Assembly: GCA_015179025.1 (NCBI GenBank)
Contig: WHUX01000008.1
Location: 124,001-188,000 of the forward strand
Reading direction: 5' to 3'
Length of the DNA: 64,000 nucleotides
Source of the DNA: Terfezia claveryi
Taxonomy: Eukaryota; Ascomycota; Pezizomycetes; Pezizales; Pezizaceae
This document shows positions 12,942 through 22,045 of the stretch, in pieces. A program made the position numbers and the translations under genes. A model generated the notes under the pieces. The model saw only the letters and a list, made by a program, of their open reading frames with translations, was not told where the DNA came from and did no database searches. Within the stretch, counting starts at the first letter, position 1, and every line of letters starts with the position of its first letter.

Positions 12942-13830
12942 GTGCCAACCAGACTACCTAGTGTGCTCTGTTCTCGTGCACAGACCTGATGACCTAGTCT
13001 CGATCAGACCCTCGTAGAGCCCAGACCTAGTCTGGTTGGCAGGGTGTTGTGCCAACCAGACTAGCCCAGACCGATTTATGTGTGCTCCGAATACGGTAAG
13101 CGTTCGCCTAGCCCGGTTGAACGTTCGCCTACGTTTAACATACAGTAGTCTGGTTAACATACAGTACTCCGTAATAGATCTTCTTGCACTAGCTCCACGG
13201 TAGATACTGGGTAACCATTTACAACCAGACTACGACGAGACTAACTTCAAGCAAGCCAAACTTACACTTCCGTTAGTGTCTCTACGAGAGGCTTGTGCCA
13301 ACCAGCTACCGTTAGTGTGCCAACCAGACTACCGTTAGTAGAGGTCGTTGCGCCACAGACTACACTTCCGTTAGTGGTTGCCACTTCCGTATAGTCTGGC
13401 TTGCACTAGCCCCTCCTTAATCTGGTTGCACTATGTACCGTACCTAAGGGGGGGTTGTGCCAACCAGACTATACCGTACCCCCAACCAGACTACCGTACC
13501 CCTCCACAGTTTGAGTTCCTTTGTCTAGTCTGGTTGGCACAACACTCCTCGTAGTCCTTTGTCGGCGTTTGTGATGTAATAGCAGGTAGCACCACATCTG
13601 TAACCTAATAAATCTAAATCATACGTAAGCTGCCTACATCCGCCCGGTTTTAGCAGCCCTAGTTAAGGCTGAAGCTAGCAAACTTTGAATGAACCATCGA
13701 GCCGGTACGTAGGTTTATGGGCCGAGCCGACCTACCTACTTAGTAAGGTTTTAGTCTGGTTGGCACAAGCCTCTCGTAGAAAAGTTAAGTCTTTCCGGAT
13801 CAGGATAGTCTGGCTAGCACTAGCCTCTCA
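12942..13830. repeat. Cluster of a roughly 16-bp motif in both orientations
   Basis: The motif gtgccaaccagactac, or its complement tagtctggttggcac, occurs about a dozen times with small changes. Copies lie at 12942, 13028, 13048, 13144, 13222, 13294, 13316, 13392, 13455, 13482, 13525, 13752 and 13805. The copies at 13028-13041 and 13050-13063 form a perfect 14-bp inverted repeat around an 8-bp loop. Flanking words such as ccgttagt and cctctcgtag also recur. No open frame of note lies inside. Confidence 0.75.
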
Positions 13831-14046
13831 CAAAATCACTGTGCTAATCTAGGTACTGAGTACGAGAACTAGTGCTCATGGTCGCTGTGCCAGGCCTATA
13901 CATTCAGAATGGGGAAGTTATGGTAATTGAATTTTTGGGAAAAAAAAAGAAAAGAACAAGCACAGGACCCATTTTGAGATATCCAAAACGCCGGAATACT
14001 GATAAAACAAAGATCCATTATTGGCATCCACCATAACCGACCCAAT

Positions 14047-14262
14047 CTACTTCCTTTTCCTTTGAATCTTGCCCCGATTAGATCCTTTGAGGCCAGGAAA
14101 TACCACGGCGGCACGCCTCTTTCCCTTGCTGTGCTTAATGATCTTCTTTTGGCCTTTCTTGATCGAATCACGCTCGGGGGCTCCATCCATCGCGCCTGAT
14201 GTAAAGTAAACCATCATGATCAGCACTTGTTTCCTAGTTCCACCAAAAGCCATGTGACTCAC
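14047..14262 (-). CDS. Small basic ORF, possibly a 3' exon of the DUF2423 gene
   Basis: A 71-codon frame on the minus strand; its second half is very lysine- and arginine-rich (KKGQKKIIKHSKGKRR, then AVVFPGLKG, ending KIQRKRK). It lies 236 bp downstream of the DUF2423 ORF on the same strand. DUF2423 proteins normally end in a basic tail, so this may be that gene's last exon, joined at the acceptor-like sequence tacatcag at about 14198. It may also be an independent small protein. I do not recognise it with certainty. Confidence 0.35.
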   Translation of the reverse strand: MSHMAFGGTRKQVLIMMVYFTSGAMDGAPERDSIKKGQKKIIKHSKGKRRAAVVFPGLKGSNRGKIQRKRK

Positions 14263-14498
14263 AATCCAGACTCATAAAGATGCTACCTAAAAAAAAAGAA
14301 TAAAAGGATGAAAGAATAAAAGATTGCGAGAGGGATAAGAAGAAAGAGGGTTATTGGGCCCATGTAGGAAAAATATAATAATACTCTAATGACAATACGC
14401 CGAATTGTGCCACTGAATTGAGCAAACCAAACAGACCAAAAAAGCAAAACAGATTAATGCACAAAAGCAAATATGTTTGGTGGGATTATTGTATCCGT

Positions 14499-15056
14499 CT
14501 AGCTGACGGCCAAACTCAAGCACTTGAACTCGTCAAAGCCTTGAATGTTGGCGATCGGAAATAAGCCGAGAGCGTTGTAAAACATCTCTTCGTCAAACGT
14601 CGGTCGGGATTGGGAGCGACAGGTCGGTCCGACACTCTCTTCCAGAAAGGAAGCGGGTATTGGGAGCTTAAATTCATGCGACAAAGCAGTAGCAGCTTCC
14701 GAGGGCTTCTGTGAAGAAGTAGAAGTAGACAAACCTTTTACTTGCTTCGCAGCAGAATTCTCTTCAGCAGTTGGCTTGCTCGCATCTGTAGAGAGTTTGT
14801 TAGACATGGCTTGCCGGGTTCGCTTGACGCGAGGGCCTTTCTTCTTCTCAACGCCCTTTGCATGAGGTGTTGAGGATTTCGTACCTTCATCTACGTCCAT
14901 GGTAGAGGTAGGTACGGTTGGCTTTTCGGCTGAGGCTATGGCGAATAATTTTGCGGAAAGACGCTGAAGACGGGCTTCCTCTTCTGGACCGGTGACAGTT
15001 GCTCGTAGCTTCGATCGGGAGTTCTTCTTGCTGCTGGCTCGTGCGGACTTCGCCAT
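14499..15056 (-). CDS. DUF2423 / LLPH-like nucleolar protein (YBL028C family)
   Basis: The ATG at 15056 is chosen because MAKSARASSKKNSRSKLR is the family's usual N-terminus; an upstream in-frame non-ATG extension was ignored. Residues 1-40 (MAKSARASS...GPEEEARLQRLSAKL) match the DUF2423 pattern of yeast YBL028C and animal LLPH, small basic nucleolar or chromatin proteins. The middle holds a TMDVDEG motif and the basic stretch KKKGPRVKRTR. The single-exon model has 185 residues and ends in a region not typical of the family; the usual Lys-rich C-terminus is missing, so the 3' end may be mis-modelled (see the ORF at 14047). The gene is divergent from the SUMO ligase gene. Confidence 0.7.
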   Translation of the reverse strand: MAKSARASSKKNSRSKLRATVTGPEEEARLQRLSAKLFAIASAEKPTVPTSTMDVDEGTKSSTPHAKGVEKKKGPRVKRTRQAMSNKLSTDASKPTAEENSAAKQVKGLSTSTSSQKPSEAATALSHEFKLPIPASFLEESVGPTCRSQSRPTFDEEMFYNALGLFPIANIQGFDEFKCLSLAVS

Positions 15057-15907
15057 TGTGAACGGCCGTTGACTTTCAGGACGTAAAGAGGGCAATGTAA
15101 TCTCGTGCCTGAATTATGTGCGAGTGTAGAGAGTAGAGGTCTCGACTTGCAGGAGGGCTAAATTGAAGCTGAGGAGAAATAGTTGAAATTTAGTGGGGGA
15201 AAAAGAGCTGGAGATAGAGAGAAAAAGGGAAGGGAGAACCTGAATCTGGAGCCTTGGCGTCTGCATTACTCACTGAGTGAGATACTTGTCACGCCCTGCG
15301 CCCAGCCACGCCACTCTCCCCTCGAGCTCTAGGATACCAGTATTATTTGAGGGAATGTGAATACAGCCGGAGGAAACCAGGTACGGATGTTTGCTATCCA
15401 TATCTCCACTCTCCACTCTTCACTCTCCACTCTCCACTCTCCACTTTCCACTCTCCACTCTCCACTCTCCATACACCGGGCTGAGGCAAACCCGGCCCGT
15501 TGTGGCTGGCCGCAATTCGTCGAAGGACGGCCCTGGCTTTGATGGCACGAGACTAGCTCTGATTTGATCTTCACCGCCTGAACAAGTTAGCTGCAATTTG
15601 ATTTGTTCACGAATTGCAAGTGAGCCCTTCTAAAAACTCTCTTGATTAGCATTATTCACACCTTTGTTTCTGGCGCCAGGAGTAGCATCTAACTTCCAGT
15701 GGCTGCATCACCACCCTCACTCGGACCCGACGCCCCGCTATCCATCCCCACCTAATCTCAAAGCACCGAGAACATTCCTCATCAATCCAGCTAAGCAGCA
15801 CAGAGAGCATGCAGCTTCGTCATCGATAGCTTGAATTAATCGACTGACACGCTCCGAGTGCCTCAATCATCTCGCACAAACAACCATAGGGGGGAGCATC
15901 GTCACGC
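15057..15907. promoter_or_regulatory. Divergent promoter region, DUF2423 gene / SUMO ligase
   Basis: 851 bp between two start codons pointing away from each other, so both promoters must lie here. It contains the CTCCACT minisatellite (15404-15470). No classical TATA box was identified. Confidence 0.5.
15404..15470. repeat. 7-bp minisatellite, CTCCACT unit
   Basis: About nine tandem copies of CTCCACT, with single-base variants (TTCCACT, CTTCACT), in the divergent promoter region. Confidence 0.9.
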
Positions 15908-17931
15908 ATGGCTACCCAAACACCTAACGCACGAGAGGGGCCATCCACTGCGGCCTTAATAAATTATGTGCAGCAGAAGCTGATTGTATGGACCATTGCA
16001 TCCTGAGAAGCATCAAGGCCCTTTGCTAACAAACCGGCCTTTATCTAGGTTCGCCAGCTTCAGCTGGTGCTCAAGTCGTCTGGGCTTCCTAGCAGCGGGG
16101 TCAAAAAGACATTACAAGAACGCTTGATTGATCGTGCGTATTTAGCCAAACCTTCGTCACGGGCGCCCGAGCTGAGATTGCTATAGGTATCGTTGAATTA
16201 TCACGAAACAATGAGGCCGAAGCCTTGGAAAAGCTCAAAGGGATCATCTACAAGCCCGATTCCAGCCTTCCTCCGCTTCCAGTCCCACCAGTCGTAGGGA
16301 GATCAAATGACTATGGCAGTTCACCAACTACAAATGGTGAATATACACCATATTCTCCCCCTCCATGTTCTTATAACGCTGCTCCGCAAGGTTGTCTTGT
16401 TGTTCTGCACAATAAGAGTCGAGGCTCACATGGGATCTACAGGATTCGGCTCAATGGATCGTCTCCACTTCAAACCGAGTCCGTTCTACACTATTCTAGA
16501 GCCTTTGTGTGCGGCTACGCAAGTCCCAGGTAATATGCATGTACGCCCAAGTTTACAAGGAACACCACTAACCTCGGAGGTTCAGTAATGAACCATCACC
16601 GTAATACAGTTAAAACTAGAATAACCCTTAATGAGCAGCAGCTTAATGCAATCATCACAAAAGGGGCTAAGGTTATGTTGTATTGCGGCCAAATAGAAGC
16701 ACCGACACTGGTTGGAGTAACAAAACTTGATATTGGATTTCCGCAACAAGTGGAGGTGAAAGTGAACGAGCAGATAGTGCCTGCTAGTCAACTTAAGGGG
16801 TTGAAGAACAAGCCCGGTTCTACACGACCACCTGATATCACCCAAATGCTGCATAAATCACTCACTCACATCAATGACATCGCAATAACTTATGCCCTCA
16901 CCACGAAAGCAAGTCCCACTACGGAAGCAAGTCTCATATATCCGAGTTTTGCTTGATCTTCTGCGAAGAGAGCTTTGCTAACTTGAATTATAGAAATATG
17001 CATTTGTTTTGAACCTTGTCAATGTTATATCAGCAGAAAAGCTTGTGCAGGACCTCAAGAAGAACAATCATCGGATAAGTAAACAGTCCGTCATTGACGA
17101 CAGTATGTTCACTTTGTCCTGCCAAAATTATCCTTGCTAACTTGATTTGTAGTGGTGAAGAGAAATGAAGACTCAGACCTTATGGCTACTTCCTCTGTCA
17201 TGTCACTGAAATGTCCGCTATCAACCCTCCGGATTGAAATACCGGTCAGATCGAGGGTGTGTACACATGTACAGTGCTTTGATGCCCTGTCGTACCTGTT
17301 ACTGCAACAGCAGGCTCCGGTTAGTACCAATGTACATTCTCAAGTGATATTTGCATTGCTCACACTTCTGGCAGACATGGCAATGTCCTACCTGCAATAA
17401 ACCTGTTCCGTACGAGATGCTAGTTATAGACAGGTCTGTAGAAGACTCTCGCCTACAATACGGTCAATGCTGATTATCGATAGTTATGTCCAAACTATCC
17501 TCGATTCAACACCTAAAAATGTTGATTCCGTGACCGTGGATCCTGATGGCAATTGGTCTGTAGCCTCACAGCGTTCTCCATCCGCCGATCTAGGACCCAA
17601 CAGTGACGAAGAGGAAGATGTCATTGAAATCCAGGATTCTCGGCCTGTTCGAAAGTTTGATACTCCAAGCCAAGTGGGTACCCCGAACAACAGGGGAAAC
17701 AGCCAGGATACAACCCATCGGTCCAGTAGTAAGCGACCCATAAGTCAGGTCATTGACCTGACATTGAGTGATGACGACGATGAGCCGCCACGGCCTGCGA
17801 AGCGACATAATACATCTACACAGACACAACCCCATAATGGGCACAATGGGCATAATGGATATAATGGGTATCAACGGGTTTCATTGACTCTCCCCCACAT
17901 CGGGAGGACCTCTGATTCTGTCAAACATTAA
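15908..17931 (+). CDS. SIZ1: Siz/PIAS-family E3 SUMO-protein ligase
   Basis: Nine exons: 15908-15985, 16049-16133, 16187-16390, 16443-16529, 16586-16908, 16994-17102, 17153-17319, 17375-17433, 17484-17931; 519 residues. It would transfer SUMO from Ubc9 to nuclear substrates. A SAP DNA-binding helix pair lies at about 12-55. A PINIT domain starts near 125 (FKPSPFYTIL) and runs through GLKNKPGSTRPPDIT. The SP-RING is at about 316-370 (LKCPLSTLRIEIP, CTHVQCFDA, TWQCPTCNKP), keeping the C..C..H..C..C..C zinc pattern. The acidic tail has two SUMO-interacting-type motifs, DVIEIQD and QVIDLTLSDDDD (about 459). All introns are 50-85 bp. The intron 16909-16993 has a GC donor (GCAAGT); only that choice restores the family sequence TTKKYAFVLNLV. 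Confidence 0.93.
16909..16993 (+). other. GC-AG intron in the SUMO ligase gene
   Basis: The exon ends AAA, followed by donor GCAAGT, branch site GCTAAC and acceptor TATAG. All nearby GT donors (16913, 16931, 16946) give the wrong phase. A second GCAAGT at 16927 would also keep the frame and add six residues, so alternative donor use is possible. Confidence 0.8.
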
Positions 17932-18634
17932 TATCCTCTCACGCGATAAGCCATTTGCCCTACATCTTTGGGCTCACCAGTGATTCTGATTCTTCTCTTC
18001 AACATCTCGCATGCACTGTTTGGCTCTGGCGCATTTAAATTTCGGTTGTCGCGGTAGAACTCCGAGATCTTTCAGTTCCGAGCCCTTGGTGCACAACCCT
18101 AGAGATGGTGTATTATTATTCCCTTTTTCCCCCAAGCCCTCCACATTACCATTTCTGCTTGCGTTTTTCACTCGAATCTGATATCTTTACATCATGTTAG
18201 CATCTTTCTGCACAGAATACTGTTCAAGCTAGCGTTTGTGCGGGTATAAAACTTAGGGGGAGTGGGGTTGGTGATATGTTGGACATGTATCGGAGTCATA
18301 AGGTTCGGTTTCTCAAGTAGATAATTCATGACGCTCTTATTCCTTTTTGATTGCCAGTAGGGGACGCGTTTCGCTACTTATACGCGGTTGGGTTTGGTCG
18401 GGTTCTATCTAGGTTCATGGATGGTCATATACTTTATTTTTTGAGATTAAAAATATATATACATATAAAGTAATGGAGTAGTTCTTTTCTCTCTCCAATA
18501 TGATGTGGGTGAGAGATTAGGGTGGGCTGACTGATGTCTATCATATTCCCCGTATTTTATGCATATCCGGTTTCCCTCCCTTTCCTTTCCTACCCATCTC
18601 ATCTCCCAACATTCCCCCTCTCCGCAAGGAAGAT
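17932..18634. other. Convergent 3' region, SUMO ligase / TIM8
   Basis: 703 bp between two genes ending towards each other; presumably 3' UTRs and terminators. No further feature seen. Confidence 0.5.
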
Positions 18635-18956
18635 TTATCGACCACCCTTCCCCAAGTGCGCCAAAATCACGTGCTGGGTATCAATAAACCTCTCCACGCA
18701 GCTCTGTAGACAGGTTTCTTCGGATTTATCGAGCACGCTGCTGTTTATTTTCGAGGTGATGCATTTCTTGAAGCAGCGCTCCGTGAGTACGTGAACGACT
18801 ACCCCCCGTTAGTTACGGTAGTGGCAATTGAAAATATGGGCGGGAGGTACCGGTCCGTAGCTTTGCTTTATCTTCCTCTTGCTGGAGGAATTGCTGGAGC
18901 TCGGCTTTGGAATTGTTATCGAGATCGGTAAGGGTGAAATCGGCGGGGGTGTCCAT
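18635..18956 (-). CDS. TIM8: Mitochondrial import chaperone Tim8
   Basis: Two exons: 18956-18851 and 18798-18635; 52-bp intron 18799-18850 with branch ACTAAC; 89 residues, the normal family length. Tim8 forms a hexamer with Tim13 in the intermembrane space and escorts hydrophobic precursors to the inner membrane. The twin CX3C motif is present: C44-FKK-C48 and C65-LQS-C69, separated by 16 residues. The N-terminal helix reads KAELQQFLQQEEDKAKL. The ATG is chosen at MDTPADF; longer open frames upstream have no family similarity. Confidence 0.92.
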
Positions 18957-20071
18957 GGTGTTGTGGGAAATGGGGGAACGTTGGGAGGGTTGCGATGATA
19001 TATGGATGATATGACGTTTGTTGCCCACCCTGATCTTCTCGGGAAATTTTTTGGTGTTGCAGAAGCAGGTGCCAAGAGATTGACAGTTTATGTTAAAACA
19101 ATTCCTGATTACCAGCTTACTTTGGAACATTTCAATTCATGTCACGCCTAGGAATAATAAGTCCCTGGCAGAAGCCAGACTACGCAGAAGGCCGCACTCC
19201 GCTAGGCTAGTAGCGATGTTTAATGTATTACTAGAGGATTCTTGTAATTTCAACACCAGACGACTAGGAGAGAAAAAAACTACACTTTACTAATGCATGA
19301 ATATATTTACCGAAATCGACACAAACTATAAGGCATTCCGTTATGTTGGAATTGGGAAGTGACTCGATGAACGAAAATACCTCTACAGTAATGAAAGAGA
19401 GGGTTGGGGTTGGGTTTTACTAGGAGCACTTATTATGGGAGGGAGCTAATATACCGTTAATCTTTTATGTGGTATTCAATGACTGATGTCGCTGAAATAA
19501 TTCCACTTGGTTAAATATATTGTCATTATAGAATTACGCTATATATTGTGGGCAGCTGTATGAGGGTAACAGTCCCTGTTGATTGATGCGATAGGATGCA
19601 AGTATAGAGCTCGTGTTTCTAATCGACCGACTCAGACCTTCGCCAACCTTCGGTGGTCTTTGAAAGAGGCCTGGAAACAAACCTTGAGACTATTTAAGTA
19701 TGCCGTAGTTCATCGATATCACATTTGCCAGCAAGATAGGAAGGGGAACGCAGCCTAGTGTGCGGAGAGGCGATAGCCCTCCCCATAGTACCAAACTAAA
19801 TTACTTGTTTTAAATTATCATATGCTGCTGGTGATTATAAAGGTTCCTCAATGATTCAGGGATCGCCCACGGCAACAATTCCAAATGTCATTTGTGATGT
19901 CCATACATGTATCATATAAGCTTACAGCGGCCCCCTCGGATACAACCGTCTGGGTTTCTCTGCTTCCGCAGATCTCGGCATATGATATAATCTATGAGCA
20001 TGAATAGTGGAAAAAGAAAAAGGAAAAAAAGTAAATAGTCTAAAATGTCACTAATCACCATGGCTGACTGC
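18957..20071. other. Intergenic, upstream of TIM8
   Basis: 1.1 kb between the TIM8 start and the end of the hydrolase gene. AT-rich; short open frames only, none recognisable. Confidence 0.5.
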
Positions 20072-21652
20072 TCAGAGTTTCGCCTTCACCTCATCTTCAA
20101 GTTTGATTGATAATACTTCTTCAACCTCATCGTGCATCTTGCGGAAGTACTCTACGACCTACCGTACACGAAATTTAGCCAACTGATTGTAGCTTCGGGG
20201 GGGAAAATGGATATAAAGCTTACTGTTCTAGCAAACCATCGTTCTCCGTTCATTTCGAACCATGAAAGGTGCCCTCCATGGGATGTTTGCACCAAAAATG
20301 CGTATGGAGTTGATTTCACTTCGTCGTATGGAATTCCGTCTTTTAATGCGATAGGGTCATCTTCTGCGTGTACAATGAATGTGGGTATCCTGATTTTCAA
20401 CAATCGATCAACAGAAGAGGCATCTCGGTAGTATGCCCCCACGGTGGCGTAGCCGAAGACTCGTGCTGTGAGGTCCCTATGTGTACAATTCAGTAAAATA
20501 ACCAAGCACGTTGGATATTCTGAAGGGAGTGAACCTGTCGAACTCCCAGATGTATTTCGATCTCCGCACAAGCTCCGCGTCGATCTTTGGGTCATGTGCA
20601 AGGACATCATACTGGCTAGAGTTTTTTTTATGAGCTTCCTTCCTGTTGAAAGGTGTGAAAACTTACTCTTCAAAGAGACCCTTGAGGCTCCTGATGGCTA
20701 CATTGTGAGTAAACGTTCAGAATACATAACTTTTAGTGGCGTTTTGATTATAACATACTTCCCCATTGCTTTCGAATAGACCTCTGCACCGAGCCACGAC
20801 CTATGTAGTGCAGCGTTCGTCATCTCTAGGTTCCAGGGATTGGAACACAGTGCAGCGCTCTTTAGGACACAAGAATCACCCTCTTCTCCCAAGTACTATT
20901 ATTGATATTAGCACGGGGATGTAAGCAGAGCCCAGAGTGGGCTATGGACATACGTTTGCAAATATGTTTGCCCCTAATGAAAATCCGACTCCATATAATG
21001 GCCGATTGGGAAACGTCTTGCGTAAGAACTCCACAGTTTCCCGTACATCTGTAGTGACTCTGGCATTGAACAGCTGGTAAGTGGTAATTTTCGACTTTGC
21101 GCAGCCTCGTGCGTTCATGACGCATGCTGCCCAGCCATACCTCTCCACTAAGGGAGCAAGCACAGCTCGTAGGTAGAGTTCATGGCTGCCTCCCGTCAAT
21201 CCATGGAGTGCCAATAGCATGGGCTTTGAATCATCCGAGGCCAAGCTATCTTGCTCCTCTTTGGATAGATATCGGGTTCGGTGCCATAGGCCTGGTGCGG
21301 TATGGGCCTCAGATGGCAGTACTACAAAGTCGAGCGTATATGTACCACCATCCTTCCCAACCATGACCTTTCGGCCATAGTATAATGGTATATCTGCACC
21401 GGTTGCTACTGTCCAAAATGTCTGTAAATGCCCATTCTAGAGATAGGAGACACTCAATTAGTAGGTCTTCTCAGCCATTGACTTTGGGGCTAAACGCACC
21501 GGGAGTAGAGGGTGTGCTCTAAAGGGAGTGAGCGTCGTTCTTGCCAGTTCGGAGAATTGAACAACGCTACCACTGCGGAGCTTCAAACCAACCGTTTTGG
21601 CGGCATGAAAACATTCCTGGGCTGTGGGCCACCCAATTTTTGGGATTCTCAT
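20072..21652 (-). CDS. YheT-family alpha/beta hydrolase (ABHD1/3, EHT1/EEB1-like)
   Basis: Seven exons: 21652-21500, 21436-20954, 20895-20759, 20690-20667 (24 nt), 20615-20535, 20476-20224, 20158-20072; 405 residues. Family members include yeast Eht1/Eeb1 (medium-chain ethyl ester synthesis and hydrolysis) and animal ABHD1/ABHD3 lipid hydrolases. Family signatures: HPLLPNGHLQT across the first junction (about 48-58), ALHGLTGGSHE (oxyanion region), nucleophile Ser about 204 in GFSLG, acid Asp about 332 in HAEDDP, and catalytic His about 362 in SHGGHLSW. The lid region reads EFDRDLTARVFGY. Splice choices were fixed by phase and these motifs. The substrate cannot be told from sequence. A 393-bp spacer separates it from the divergent SCC4 gene. 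Confidence 0.9.
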
Positions 21653-22045
21653 TGAACTGGCGGTTAGGAGCTTTCAAATAATTAGAAAAAAGAAACAGAG
21701 AACGAGGTAAGTTGCACCAAATACAACAAGTAGTTAGTTATACACGATATATGGGACCAAACTAAGACCTGAATAGCAATAACAACGACGCAGACGAGGC
21801 GGATCCAAAATTGATTCGGAATCAAGAGGCAAGGGACCCCTCGAGATTTACCTGCCAGCGATGCCGGGGCATCATCCTCACTCGCGGCTGCTGGGATTAT
21901 CTAGGTACATACACTCGTACATTCGGACACCGGACGCTTAGTCATACTGGTCACCCGGGGCTGTTTATACAGGTCCGGGAGGTAGCAACAATTGCAAGCA
22001 CCGAGACAGAGCCAGCAGAAGCTGCTTCGAAGCAGCACACGATAC
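21653..22045. promoter_or_regulatory. Divergent promoter region, hydrolase / SCC4
   Basis: 393 bp between two opposed start codons; must hold both core promoters. No motif recognised with confidence. Confidence 0.5.

Larger units (their letters stand above)
10256..14046. other. Gene-poor region with degenerate ORFs and repeat cluster
   Basis: 3.8 kb upstream of the serine-rich protein gene. The first 0.8 kb is probably its promoter and 5' UTR (GA-rich around 10640-10830). Two minus-strand open frames at 11050-11421 and 11466-11780 are listed separately. A cluster of short repeats occupies 12942-13830. Nothing else is recognisable. Confidence 0.5.
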
